DNA of 32,327 nt. Source: an uncultured Prevotellaceae bacterium. GTDB taxonomy: Bacteria; Bacteroidota; Bacteroidia; Bacteroidales; Muribaculaceae. This document shows positions 6,713 through 14,795 of the stretch, piece after piece; the first letter of the stretch is position 1; each line of letters opens with the position of its first letter. A program made the position numbers and the translations under genes. The stretch lies in NCBI GenBank assembly GCA_947165675.1, contig CAMVBJ010000032.1:1-32327 (forward strand), read 5' to 3'. The notes below the pieces were generated by a model. It did not search any database. It was given only the letters and a program-made list of their open reading frames with translations, and was not told where the DNA came from.

Positions 6713-7246
6713 TCAGTTGTATTTATAATTGTTTGTTCTACGATAGTTCTTTGTCTTGGCGAGGAACATAGCCATTCTGACGTGTGCCCCTGCCGATTCC
6801 ATCCGCTCCTTGAATGCGTCCGATGTCCTGCCCGATGTGCAGATGTCGTCAATGAGCAGGATGCGCTTGCCCTTGAAGAAATCCTCGTCTATCCACACGT
6901 TGTCCTCGGCTGCGTATTCTCCGCAAATGTGTACCTTCTCTCGCTTTCCGATGACATGTATATGCTCGAACCCGTCTATAGCACCACACATGGCGGACAA
7001 CTTGGCAGAGAAATTGCGGAACCTGCGGGTATAGGTCTGTTGACAACTTGCAGGGATGCAGACTATCACAGTGTCCTTCAAGTCCATCAATGAGAGAGCC
7101 TTGCCGATGAGCCGTGAAGCCTTGTCGGTAGCATAGCGTCTGCCTGACTTGAAGTCGAGGATGAAGCGGTCGTTCTCCAGTGTATCGAATGATGCACGAC
7201 GGAGGTAACGCTGTGGCACATAGTCGAGAAGGGCGTACTTAAACAT
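6713..7246 (-). CDS. Phosphoribosyltransferase-domain protein
   Basis: The PRPP-binding loop is clear in KRILLIDDICTSGRTSDAF: two acidic residues then TSGRT. An earlier strand, DTVIVCIPASCQQTYTRRF, fits the ComF-like/PRT fold. The ATG at 7246 gives 177 residues; a longer reading would need a TTG at 7270. The substrate is unknown. ComF-like proteins help DNA uptake, and PRT proteins on conjugative elements often sit beside radC, as here with a 2-base gap. A conserved inverted repeat GATTCAG/CTGAATC (7286-7292, 7314-7320) lies just upstream. Confidence 0.75.
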   Translation of the reverse strand: MFKYALLDYVPQRYLRRASFDTLENDRFILDFKSGRRYATDKASRLIGKALSLMDLKDTVIVCIPASCQQTYTRRFRNFSAKLSAMCGAIDGFEHIHVIGKREKVHICGEYAAEDNVWIDEDFFKGKRILLIDDICTSGRTSDAFKERMESAGAHVRMAMFLAKTKNYRRTNNYKYN

Positions 7247-7345
7247 ATTCAATCTGCTTTTGATGTTCAACTTTTGTTTTTTGCGGATTCAGGAGCTGTG
7301 AAGTGAGTTCCTACTGAATCAAATCCGTACTCCGTGAATCCTTCG

Positions 7346-7517
7346 TTTTTTTTTGCGTATTTCTATCGCCGTTTGTTTCGTTCCTGTGGCTTCATCAAAG
7401 GTTGCAGATTGGATACGGCAAGTTTTTTCGGCAAAATACTACCCCTTGCGGTGTGGAGATTTTCCCGAAAACCCATGTGGCTTGAACTTTCCATTCCAAT
7501 CTGCAGGTTTACCTTTG
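7346..7517 (+). repeat. Structured non-coding block 1, copy 2
   Basis: This aligns with about 4996-5171. A perfect 11-bp stem TGCAGATTGGA (7403-7413) with TCCAATCTGCA (7495-7505) encloses the conserved core CAAGTTTTTTCGGCAAAATACTACC (interrupted by small differences in copy 1). The stem sequence differs from copy 1 but pairing is retained. It ends at the plus-strand -7 match TACCTTTG (7510-7517). It lies directly upstream of the phosphoribosyltransferase gene, pointing away from it. Confidence 0.6.
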
Positions 7518-7698
7518 CCACGGGAACGTATCTAACGGGCGTACTGAAATACCTGCGAAGGTTCACGGGTCGGATTGCAACCAAGTGGCTTGCCCTTCCT
7601 CCAGGCAATGCCTGAGAAAACGAGAGTTTTGGATGTCGAAGAGTAAATACAAGAACGGCATACTGAAAAGGAACACCCCTAACGATGAACAAAGAAAA

Positions 7699-8150
7699 GC
7701 AGGGACAGCAAGCCCATGAAGCAAGTGTGCATCGGAAGGGACGGACAAATGCTTGTCATCTGCCCGGCACTTCCGACGTACTCTTGTGGGGATTGCCCAT
7801 CAGCAGACAACTCTCTATGTCTCTCCCTTTGACCGTGGGCGAAGAGAAAGACATGGAATGTTGGAAGCCTGAATGCTTTTCCTTCAGTTCCTCCTAAACC
7901 TCATAGCCGACAGCCGTCATTGAGTGCTCTCCTTTTAGGAGTGGCAACTGGAGAAGTGAGCCAAGCGGGAGAGTCTGCCCGAATACTTTCAGGCAGGTAT
8001 TCGCTTCGCTATCTTCTCGCCAATCCGCTGCCATGTCATTCTCTGAGGCTCGTCCCCAGAGTATGAGATGGCAGAAAAGGACAGCACCAACGACGAAGCC
8101 GTCGGCCATGAGGTAACTGGAGGAACTTGAAATACCTCTACAAAAGCAAA
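7699..8150 (+). ncRNA. Triplicated structured non-coding element, copy B
   Basis: This is close to copy A over its whole length. Hairpin 1 (7721-7738 with 7770-7787) keeps pairing with G-T wobbles and one A-C mismatch. Hairpin 2 (8028-8034 and 8068-8074, inner stem 8038-8045 and 8057-8064) is identical in its stems. The open frames across copies A and B are in different registers in the 5' half, so no common peptide is preserved. The end GAGGT...ACCTC can form a closing stem. Confidence 0.6.
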
Positions 8151-8270
8151 ATACGTGAAATGGAAAACATCTACGGATAGACAAGGACAGGAAAGAAAAT
8201 GGAAACAAAGCGTGTTTAGTGCCAAATGGACTTCTGTGTCAAATGGACAGCATAAACAAAAGGATATTAG

Positions 8271-8640
8271 AAAGCATGGACAGCAAGCCCAAAAGACAAG
8301 TGTGCATTGGAAAGGTAGGCAAGCCTGCTCGTCTGCCTTTCCAACGCATTCTTGGCAGGGATTGCCCCCTCCAGCATCCAACTCTCTGTATCTCGCCCTT
8401 CACACCAGTGGGATGAGCAAAATACAGAATGTCGGATGCCTGAATGCTTTCCACCTCCGCCTTTTCCTCACGACAGACTGCCGTCATTGAGGCCGTCCGA
8501 AAGGAGTGACATTAGGAGAAGTTAGCAGGCTATCTTCTCGTCGCTCCATTGCCATAGCATTCTCTTCGGCTTGCCCAAGAGTATGTTACGGCAATAAAAG
8601 GACAGCCCAATAACGAAGCAGTCTGCCGTGGGGATAATGG
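8271..8640 (+). ncRNA. Triplicated structured non-coding element, copy C (diverged)
   Basis: This is a shorter, diverged copy lacking the CTGCC/GGCAG arm. Hairpin 1 (about 8297-8315 with 8336-8354) is built from TTGGAAAGG and CCTTTCCAA where copies A and B have TCGGAAG and CTTCCGA. Hairpin 2 is TTGCCAT/ACGGCAA (8549-8555, 8588-8594) enclosing ATTCTCTT/AAGAGTAT (8559-8566, 8577-8584). These base changes occur on both arms together. No block 1 or -7 box is seen directly upstream. Confidence 0.55.
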
Positions 8641-8671
8641 ACGGACAATGAACCTATCGTAAGAAAAAGGA

Positions 8672-8940
8672 AATCGTTACCAAATGGAAACAGGTAACTA
8701 AAAGACATAAAATAGCCAAGGAAAAGGTAACAAAAACCTATAAAAATATTAAGTTTCTGCCCATTTCTTTGGTGGTAACAGAATAAATGATTATCTTTGC
8801 ACTCACTAAGAAGCGTTCTTTGGAAATGTGTATAACGAGACAGAATATGTAATTCAGCTCGTTTCTAAATCGTTACCTAATTACCATTCGAAGCGAGGTA
8901 ACAAAATGATTTCTAAAGAGTTATAATTTTCCCCGTAACA
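8672..8940. other. Probable terminal region of the conjugative element with GGTAAC repeats
   Basis: GGTAAC occurs at 8693, 8726, 8774 and 8897, its complement GTTACC at 8676 and 8872, and CGTAAC at 8934. That is seven near-identical hexamers in about 260 bp of otherwise non-coding, A/T-rich DNA. This density at the point where conjugative-element DNA gives way to a truncated chromosomal-type gene resembles arm-type recombinase sites at an attachment end. That role is inferred; neither the core site nor the other end is visible here. Confidence 0.45.
8768..8799 (+). promoter_or_regulatory. Outward-reading Bacteroidetes-type promoter
   Basis: TTTG (8768-8771) is followed after 20 bases by TATCTTTG (8792-8799), an exact consensus match. 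Transcription would run out of the presumed element end into the truncated LRR gene. No long reading frame starts just downstream: the first ATG gives eight codons. Confidence 0.6.
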
Positions 8941-10011
8941 AGATATGGAGAATATGCTTTTGGCAATTGTTACTATCTATCGAGCATTGTTATTCCAAAT
9001 TCGGTTACATCAATTGGTAATTTAGCATTTGATAAATGTAATAGTCTAAGAACTGTATATTTAACTGGTAAAAATGAATGGATAGCTGGAGAATTACCAA
9101 ACACAACATCAAATCTTTATCTTGAGGGAGGTATTACATCTGTAAAAGGAATGTATCTCAATCCCTCAAATATATATTGCTATGCAACAGTACCTCCTGA
9201 ATGTGATGGTTATTCATTTACTGATTATTCAGGTACTCTACATGTACCGGCAAGTTCACTTGCATTGTATTTTACAGCCCCTTACTGGTGCAATTTTGCA
9301 AATATTGTAGGTGATGCTATTGGTGCCAATTCGATCAATTTGAATAAGACCTCACTTGAATTAATAACTGGAGATCAAGAAGTATTAGTAGCCTCGGTAC
9401 AACCTTCAAATGCTAATCCTAAAATAATTACTTGGAATTCAAGTAATGAAGATGTTGCGACTGTGATAAATGGAGAAGTCACTGCAATAGGACAAGGTGA
9501 ATGTGATATCAAGGTAACTTGTTTTAATAATGTTGAAGCATATTGTCATGTAATAGTAAAAGACAATGTAGCAGACGAAATCACAATTTATCTTGACACA
9601 AATGAAGTCCAGATGTTGCCTAATCACATTATTACACTAACACCTAGTGCATCACCCATTTTGCCTGACCTAACAGTATCTTCAAGCGATCCTACAGTAG
9701 CAGCGGCTCGTGTAGTGAGCAATAAAGTTCAGGTCGTAGGTATTAAAGAAGGAACTGCAACAATTACTGTCGGCTCTGTTGATGGTACTGCTATTCCTGC
9801 TACTTGTCTTGTAACTGTCTATACCGAACCTGGCGACATTAACTGTGATGGTTTCGTTAATATCAGCGATGTGACTTCTCTAATTGATTACCTGCTTAGT
9901 GGTGATGAATCTCAGATAAGTACCAAGAATGCCGATGTTAATGATGATGAGAGCATTAATATCTCAGATGTAACAGAACTTATCGATATCCTTCTAAGTG
10001 GGAATGGTTAA
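8929..10011 (+). pseudogene. 5'-truncated BspA-like LRR / Big2 / dockerin surface protein
   Basis: The frame is open from 8917. Recognisable protein begins near 8935 with VTRYGEYAFGNC and IPNSVTSIGNLAFDKC, two LRR_5 (BspA-type) repeats. The conserved part thus extends well upstream of the first ATG at 9151. After the repeats come a Big2-like Ig domain (SINLNKTSLEL ... WNSSNEDVATV), a second Ig-like region, and two dockerin-like repeats (GDINCDGFVNISDVTSLIDYLL and DVNDDESINISDVTELIDILL). There is no signal peptide or start codon in frame, so the 5' end is lost. The likely cause is insertion of the element to the left. A good terminator follows. Confidence 0.75.
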
Positions 10012-10032
10012 TTAGATCTATACACATTAACG

Positions 10033-10071
10033 ACTGGGATGAGGTAATAATTCTTGTCCCAGTTTTCTTTT
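10033..10071 (+). terminator. Rho-independent terminator after the truncated LRR gene
   Basis: Stem ACTGGGA (10033-10039) with TCCCAGT (10057-10063) is followed by TTTCTTTT. It is placed about 20 bases after the stop codon. Confidence 0.75.
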
Positions 10072-10125
10072 GTAGTTCCGCTCAATTATTCTCATCTTGT
10101 GACTGTAACACCATAGTCCGTTCTT

Positions 10126-10380
10126 ATGTCCAGCCCTCCCACCAAACATGAGCTAATATCCCTGGTCGAATCTATGTGTGAAGTCCAGGATAGAATGCTC
10201 GGCGCTAGAGGAATGCCTGAACATATCCAAAGACCTCACGTGGATAATATGGAGGCATTAAAAGCGCCGGTATTTTTCCTGTGGGAGTTGCTTGGATATG
10301 GAACGCCAAGAGAATTGTCCGAAAAGGGCATTAGGAGGGTCTGGATTGACTCAAAAATATCGCCATTGAAAATCAGATAA
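10126..10380 (+). CDS. Possible small hypothetical protein
   Basis: This is an 84-codon open frame with balanced composition, including RMLGARGMPEHIQRPHVDN and APVFFLWELLGYG. It has no family that I recognise. Its end overlaps the 3' end of the convergent integrase gene by 8 bases. No promoter or clear ribosome site is visible. Because about 300 bases here would otherwise be empty, it may be real, but it could equally be a remnant or chance frame. Confidence 0.3.
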   Translation: MSSPPTKHELISLVESMCEVQDRMLGARGMPEHIQRPHVDNMEALKAPVFFLWELLGYGTPRELSEKGIRRVWIDSKISPLKIR

Positions 10381-11746
10381 CTTCTTTCTTGTTGATGAAG
10401 TCCAACAGCCTTTGCAGGTCTTCGTCATTTGCTCCATTCAGATAGTTGATGATCTTTTGCTTGCATGGGTTAGTGTTCCACTTCTGCATCTCACGTGTTT
10501 GTGAAGAAGATTCACTGTCGATATAGGGTTGCATAGTTTTGTACGAACTATGGCCAGTACATTTCATGATGGACGGAGCAGACATATCCTTAGCAAAAGA
10601 GTTGGTAACGAACGATCTTCTACCAACATGGCATGAGATGATATCATAGAAAAATCGTTCCTCTGTTACGATTTCACTCCCGACATAATACTCATCCAAG
10701 ACCTTGCGATCAAGCTCCGCTGCCTTGGCTGCATCTTGAATCGCCTTGTTCAGTTTTTGGCTGCTCGGTACTTCAAAAACATGGCCATCTTGGGTTTCCT
10801 GCCCCTCATATTTGGCTAAAATCATGAGCGCACCATCATTCAGCGGAATTGTAAGGGATTTTCCCGTTTTATGAGCATGCATCACAATCCGATTGTTTGA
10901 GATATGGGCAGGGCGCAGGTTACTCAGGTCAGAATAGCGAAGTGACGTATAGCACATGAAACAAAACAGATCTCTTGCATGGCTAAGCCGTTCGTTTTGT
11001 TTAAAGTCATAATCCATGAAAAACTGCAGTTCATCATCAGTAACATAGGTCACTGTTTTAGGCAGCACTTTCAGATTTGACCTATAATGGAGAACGGTCC
11101 TGGGTAAGGAATACCCGACTTGATCATTTATCCAGTTTAAAAAACTTCTCAACATAACGAATTGCTTGTTGGCAGTACGATTCCTATATCGGTTCTCAAC
11201 ATACCAGTCGCGTAGATTAAACATAGTTTCTTGTGTGACATCTGAAGCCCATGTGGCCTTAGGATTTGCTGCCGTAAATTGATTGAAGGCTTGAGTGTAT
11301 TTCTCGATGCAGAGCTTAGTCCAATTGCGTTCCCGTCCACGTGTTGCAATGAACTCATCAAAAAGAGTTTTTAGCGTCTTCCTTTTGACGACATTGGTCT
11401 CTATTTCCTTTTCGTTTCTACCCAAATGCTCATTGACCAACTTCTTCAATTCGTCAGGAGTAGGTATCACATTCTTGAGGGAGCAGATATCCATACAATT
11501 CTCAATCTCCTGTCTGAAATCTGCAATAGCGGCATTGATCTCACTTGCTGTGAATCTCATTTTGCGAACATTGTGAGTTGTCCCTCTCTTAGCCTTTTGG
11601 GCATCGTTATCCCATTTAGCCTCTTCGGCATACAACCCAGTAATGAACGTCACCTCGCTTTGTTTGGAGTTCCACCTCACGCGAACAGCAACCTTTCCGG
11701 TGTCCTTCTTTATAAATACTCGTATTGAATACTTAATTCTTATCAT
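10373..11746 (-). CDS. Tyrosine recombinase / integrase
   Basis: This 457-residue Bacteroidetes-type integrase has an N-terminal arm-binding segment (about 1-110). A SAM-like core-binding domain follows (about 125-225, TLKTLFDEFIATRGRERNW), then a catalytic domain. All catalytic positions are present: Arg270 (CYTSLRYSDL), Lys296 (HKTGKSLTI), His373 and Arg376 (CHVGRRSFVT), His399 (GHSSYKTM) and Tyr408 (QPYID). An insertion (DEYYVGSEIVTEERFFYD) lies just before the His-x-x-Arg box. It should be active. The partner att sites are not identified, and it may belong to the small island to its right rather than to the conjugative element on the left. Upstream DNA carries repeated TTAGACA motifs. Confidence 0.9.
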   Translation of the reverse strand: MIRIKYSIRVFIKKDTGKVAVRVRWNSKQSEVTFITGLYAEEAKWDNDAQKAKRGTTHNVRKMRFTASEINAAIADFRQEIENCMDICSLKNVIPTPDELKKLVNEHLGRNEKEIETNVVKRKTLKTLFDEFIATRGRERNWTKLCIEKYTQAFNQFTAANPKATWASDVTQETMFNLRDWYVENRYRNRTANKQFVMLRSFLNWINDQVGYSLPRTVLHYRSNLKVLPKTVTYVTDDELQFFMDYDFKQNERLSHARDLFCFMCYTSLRYSDLSNLRPAHISNNRIVMHAHKTGKSLTIPLNDGALMILAKYEGQETQDGHVFEVPSSQKLNKAIQDAAKAAELDRKVLDEYYVGSEIVTEERFFYDIISCHVGRRSFVTNSFAKDMSAPSIMKCTGHSSYKTMQPYIDSESSSQTREMQKWNTNPCKQKIINYLNGANDEDLQRLLDFINKKEVI

Positions 11747-11835
11747 ACAATTACTATGTGTTTAAAAAAAAATTTGTACTTTTGTGTTGTAAATACTGAT
11801 ATTAACATGGCCTGAGCCGCGTTAGCTGTGCAAAA

Positions 11836-11961
11836 TTAGACATCCAAATTTACATCCACAAGAGGTCCCCCCTTTTGTAAGATTACTTAAGATCAAGTTA
11901 GACAATTTGATATTTTAAGAGTTGTAATTGTCTGAAATTTAACTATTTGTCATATTAGACA
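11836..11961. repeat. TTAGACA repeat cluster upstream of the integrase
   Basis: Exact direct copies lie at 11836-11842, 11898-11904 and 11955-11961, spaced 62 and 57 bp. An inverted near-copy TTGTCTGA lies at 11928-11935. The first overlaps the best minus-strand -7 candidate for the integrase (TAATTTTG, 11838-11831). They could be integrase arm sites or an operator set. Confidence 0.5.
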
Positions 11962-12009
11962 GTTTCACATGGTATTATATCTAACGTCTTGTCCTCTCCG
12001 CTTAATTAG

Positions 12010-12051
12010 GGTTAACGATCGAGAAATCGGATTGTTAACCTTGATTTTTTT
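12010..12051 (+). terminator. Rho-independent terminator, plus strand
   Basis: GGTTAAC (12010-12016) pairs perfectly with GTTAACC (12034-12040) and is followed by TTGATTTTTTT. The T-tract is only on the plus-strand side, so it ends transcripts from the left. No plus-strand gene precedes it, hence the candidate small RNA. Confidence 0.65.
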
Positions 12052-12180
12052 AAATCCCATAGACATGGAATAGACCGTAAACAGGCTCTTCCCCTACCTT
12101 TTATCGGGTGTTATTTCATAGATTGCGGTGATTCATTGTGCTTGAGGCGCTGGTACTCGTCCTGCGCCTGCTATAAGGAA

Positions 12181-12942
12181 TTATTTGTTGAGGTTATCTT
12201 TAGCTTTTTCGAGCACGGAGGAATAAGACTTATATTCCTCGGCCATCTTTTCCATGAGGGTATCGTCTTCCTGCTCGATTGCAGCTGTATGCTGCTGGCT
12301 AAAGCGGGACAAATCGTCTTCGCTCACTTTCATCATCCGCATGCACCTGTCGCGCCGGCGCTTCATGTCGAGCAACCACGAAGAGTTCATGAAGACATAC
12401 TCTGGAAAATTGATATTAAACAGCAATTCCAATGAAGGCTTGTCGCCTGTTCCCGCCCATTGCTCTTTCAATTCGTCCATAAGCATTTCCTTGTATTTGT
12501 GGCGTCCCAGATAGAAGGCTGAAACTTCATTGACGAAATTGACGTCGCCAATGGTGTTGAAGGTCTCGATGCTTGAAGTAAAAATCCGCTCAGTTGTTTC
12601 AGGAAATTCTTCCATGCACCAAGACACCCCAGCCACTAAATGATAATACAGACTATCAAATTGCTCTGGACGAACGGCGATCTTGCCTTACAAATCGCGG
12701 CACAGATGCAGCGCCGTGTCCACTTTCTCAACCAACTGGATGGAATTGTCGATGTCACTGATAATCATCATCACCATTTCCTTCTTGGCCGTTTGTTTCT
12801 TGTTATGGTCGATGATGGCAGCAGTACCGAATGTGAGAATAATCGACACCGATGTAGCGATGAGCGACAACAGGAACTGCTTGGCCGAAGACATTCCGCT
12901 GCCCGTCTTGAGGGTCTTGGGTGTATGTAACTTGATGTTCAT
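12181..12942 (-). pseudogene. Membrane-anchored helical protein gene with an in-frame TAA
   Basis: Residues 1-84 (one membrane segment, FLLSLIATSVSIILTFGTAAII, then IDNSIQLVEKVDTALHLCRDL) end at a TAA at 12690-12688. The same frame continues without shift through GKIAVRPEQFDSLYYHL into 150 more residues (SWCMEEFPETTERIFTSSIETF and onward). I have seen intact relatives of this plan in Bacteroides: short cytoplasmic start, one membrane segment, long helical exterior. They lack a break here. CAA to TAA is the simplest change. Function is unknown. It is followed by the other two membrane genes upstream in the same direction. Confidence 0.7.
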
Positions 12943-12961
12943 CGTGCTTGGAATAATATAC

Positions 12962-13540
12962 TTATTTCCCCTTAATATCTACCAAATCTCTGAGTTGGTC
13001 AACATCATAACAAAAATCATCATCAAGATACCAGTTGCGCATCAATGAGCCCAAAAGGGCACCGAGAACTATCGGGCTACTCATTATGATCAAGAGTGGC
13101 CAGGAATCTGATTCAAGCTTGACTAACAAACTACAAATCACTCCTGCGGCAGTAGGGAGCCAGCATCTCAATTTATGGGCTCTGATTAACCGCATTAGCG
13201 TCTGATAATGCTGTAGAGCTGTTGTGGCGGCATCTTTCATTCTTGAGAGATAGTGCCGCATGATCATTGTGATGATGCGCTCAACAACAAGTGCCGCTCC
13301 GACAAAAGCACATAACCAAATGTTGAATCCCCAAAAATCATTTTTCATGTAGCTATACACTTCGACAGCAACAATGATTGCGACAAAAACGACCGCAAGG
13401 GCGATAGCTATCCCACTCCTGTTTATCCCGGCACTGAATCTTTTGACAAGACTCGCGGCCCCGTCATTGATGCGCTGACGCAGTTCCTGGTAATGCTGCT
13501 CACTGCCCATTACCTGACTTGTTTCATCTTTCACTTCCAT
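12962..13540 (-). CDS. Hypothetical multi-pass membrane protein
   Basis: This 192-residue protein has a soluble helical N-terminus (about 1-40, YQELRQRINDGAASLVKRF). Four hydrophobic segments follow (around 43-65, 73-92, 125-140 and 146-165), then an acidic C-terminus (DDDFCYDVDQLRDLVDIKGK). No family is recognised. It sits 19 bases before the broken helical gene and 48 bases after the frameshifted gene, so the three probably form one transcript. It is the only intact member of the trio. Confidence 0.65.
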   Translation of the reverse strand: MEVKDETSQVMGSEQHYQELRQRINDGAASLVKRFSAGINRSGIAIALAVVFVAIIVAVEVYSYMKNDFWGFNIWLCAFVGAALVVERIITMIMRHYLSRMKDAATTALQHYQTLMRLIRAHKLRCWLPTAAGVICSLLVKLESDSWPLLIIMSSPIVLGALLGSLMRNWYLDDDFCYDVDQLRDLVDIKGK

Positions 13541-13588
13541 AACAAAAATATTTTATTATCAATTACTTATTCCTGGAAAAAGCGGAGA

Positions 13589-14100
13589 TTATCTGTCCTT
13601 ATCAAGATTTTGCAGTTTCTCGATAATCTCAATATCCGCCGAATCTCGGAATCCAGGCTTATAGATACTGTATATCAGGCAAACGGATGCGACAAAGACG
13701 ATACTAAAAAACACATATTCATAATTTAATCTGACTGAACCGAACCAGCCGACAAATAGCGTTAGTATCCATCCCAACGCAGCGACGAGACATATAATGC
13801 GATTGTTTTTGCTTTTCTTTTTATAGTAGTACAACAATCGGTCGGGCATATCCAGGTTGCCGATTTTGTTCTGAAACCAAAAATTAACACTATCCACCAT
13901 CCTGCCAAGCAAGCGATAATTATAGAGAAGATGAAGGATGACATATCAGTAATATCATCATGTTTTGCCCACAACATAATCATCATAATAATGATGATCA
14001 GCCCACAGCAGACTTCTTTCCATGCCTTCGATTTACACTTGCCCTTGAGCAACTGGAACAATTCATCTCGGTTCAGGTTATCTAACTCTTCTGATTTCAT
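13589..14100 (-). pseudogene. Frameshifted multi-pass membrane protein gene
   Basis: The first frame begins MKSEELDNLNRDELFQLLKGK and runs through two hydrophobic segments to IIIACLAG. It then degrades into an unlikely tail (WWIVLIFGFRTK ...). The next frame takes over at RMVDSVNFWFQNKIG and continues through two more hydrophobic segments to the stop at 13589, with no good start of its own. Joining them near 13905 gives a sensible protein of about 170 residues with four membrane segments. A single lost base (or equivalent) around the CTTGCTTG stretch explains it. Sequencing error is possible. Confidence 0.65.
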
Positions 14101-14290
14101 AATGACACGTATTGTTTAGGTCAGTAATTATATACCCCAGGCCTACAAGAGTAACCAATAACTATGCAAAAATAGTGATTTTCTTTAACAAATACGTCAT
14201 TATCCCCAACTTTTTTGTCCGGGGACGAATACCCATGGGGTGGAGCGACAAGGCGCCAAATGATTGCACGAGGAGAGGCTGATAGCTGCT

Positions 14291-14650
14291 TTATCGCTTG
14301 AAATTGTCGAAATTCATCAGCGCCCAGTTGATGAGGTTGCCCACGATGGGCATGAGGCTTTTACCCAAGTCGGTCAACGAGTACTCTACTCTCGGGGGAA
14401 TCTCGGCATACTGGTGACGTTTGGCCAAGCCATCTTTCTCAAGGCTCTTGAGCGTGTCGCTCAGCACCTTGGAGGAAATATCGGGAATGGCCTTGCTGAT
14501 CGCATTGAAACGGGTCACTTCGTTCTCCGAGAGGATGCACAGGATAAGCAGTGACCATTTGCCCGAGAAGTGCGACAGCACGTTCCTGATCGGGCACGAC
14601 TCGATGTGAGTATATTTTTCTAAATTTTCTTGTAACGGTAATGCGCTCAT
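14291..14650 (-). CDS. HxlR-family winged-helix regulator
   Basis: This 119-residue protein has the HxlR hallmarks: CPIRNVLSHFSGKWSLLILCIL near the start, then TRFNAISKAIPDISSKVLSDTLKSLEKDGL and a wing PPRVEYSLTDLGKSL. One N-terminal cysteine (in ESCPIRN) is at the position used for redox or electrophile sensing in some members. It is divergent from the cupin gene and probably controls it. The ATG at 14650 is used; 14656 would be a TTG. An inverted pair GTTAC/GTAAC (14662-14666, 14673-14677) just upstream is a possible operator. Confidence 0.88.
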   Translation of the reverse strand: MSALPLQENLEKYTHIESCPIRNVLSHFSGKWSLLILCILSENEVTRFNAISKAIPDISSKVLSDTLKSLEKDGLAKRHQYAEIPPRVEYSLTDLGKSLMPIVGNLINWALMNFDNFKR

Positions 14651-14696
14651 AATCAATAATAGTTACTTGATGGTAACCGCCTTACTTTTGCGTAAC

Positions 14697-14730
14697 TTCT
14701 TGCAGGAGCCAGAAAATAGCCTTAACTTTG
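14697..14730 (+). promoter_or_regulatory. Promoter of the cupin gene
   Basis: TTTG (14697-14700) and TAACTTTG (14723-14730) are separated by 22 bases, slightly longer than usual. The start codon is at 14796. Confidence 0.6.
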
Positions 14731-14760
14731 CAGTGTTAAAAATAAAGCGGATTACTGCCG

Positions 14761-14792
14761 CAAAGTTACAACATTTTTTAAACTACAACAAA
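14761..14792 (-). promoter_or_regulatory. Promoter of the HxlR-family regulator
   Basis: On the minus strand TTTG (14792-14789) is followed after 20 bases by TAACTTTG (14768-14761). This matches the consensus exactly and gives a leader of about 100 bases. It lies downstream of the cupin promoter, so the two transcripts overlap. Confidence 0.65.
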
Positions 14793-14795
14793 ACA

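Larger units (their letters stand above)
11785..12051 (+). ncRNA. Candidate small RNA divergent from the integrase
   Basis: TACTTTTG (11777-11784) matches the -7 consensus on the plus strand, although no good -33 is seen. The downstream 265 bases hold no reading frame longer than a few codons and end in a convincing plus-strand terminator. An untranslated transcript opposite the integrase promoter is therefore plausible. The support is positional only. Confidence 0.3.

Noticed and set aside
5325-8490. Several plus-strand frames of 65-111 codons inside the triplicated element
   Set aside because: The copies put the same DNA in different reading frames, with indels not in threes, while hairpin pairing is conserved. 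They are treated as non-coding.
13589-14100. Two overlapping separate genes
   Set aside because: The second frame lacks an ATG and the tail of the first after the overlap is unlike a membrane protein; one frameshifted gene fits better.
14667-14795. N-terminal extension of the cupin protein
   Set aside because: The extension spans the -33/-7 promoter boxes and has no cupin-like sequence; the ATG at 14796 is used.
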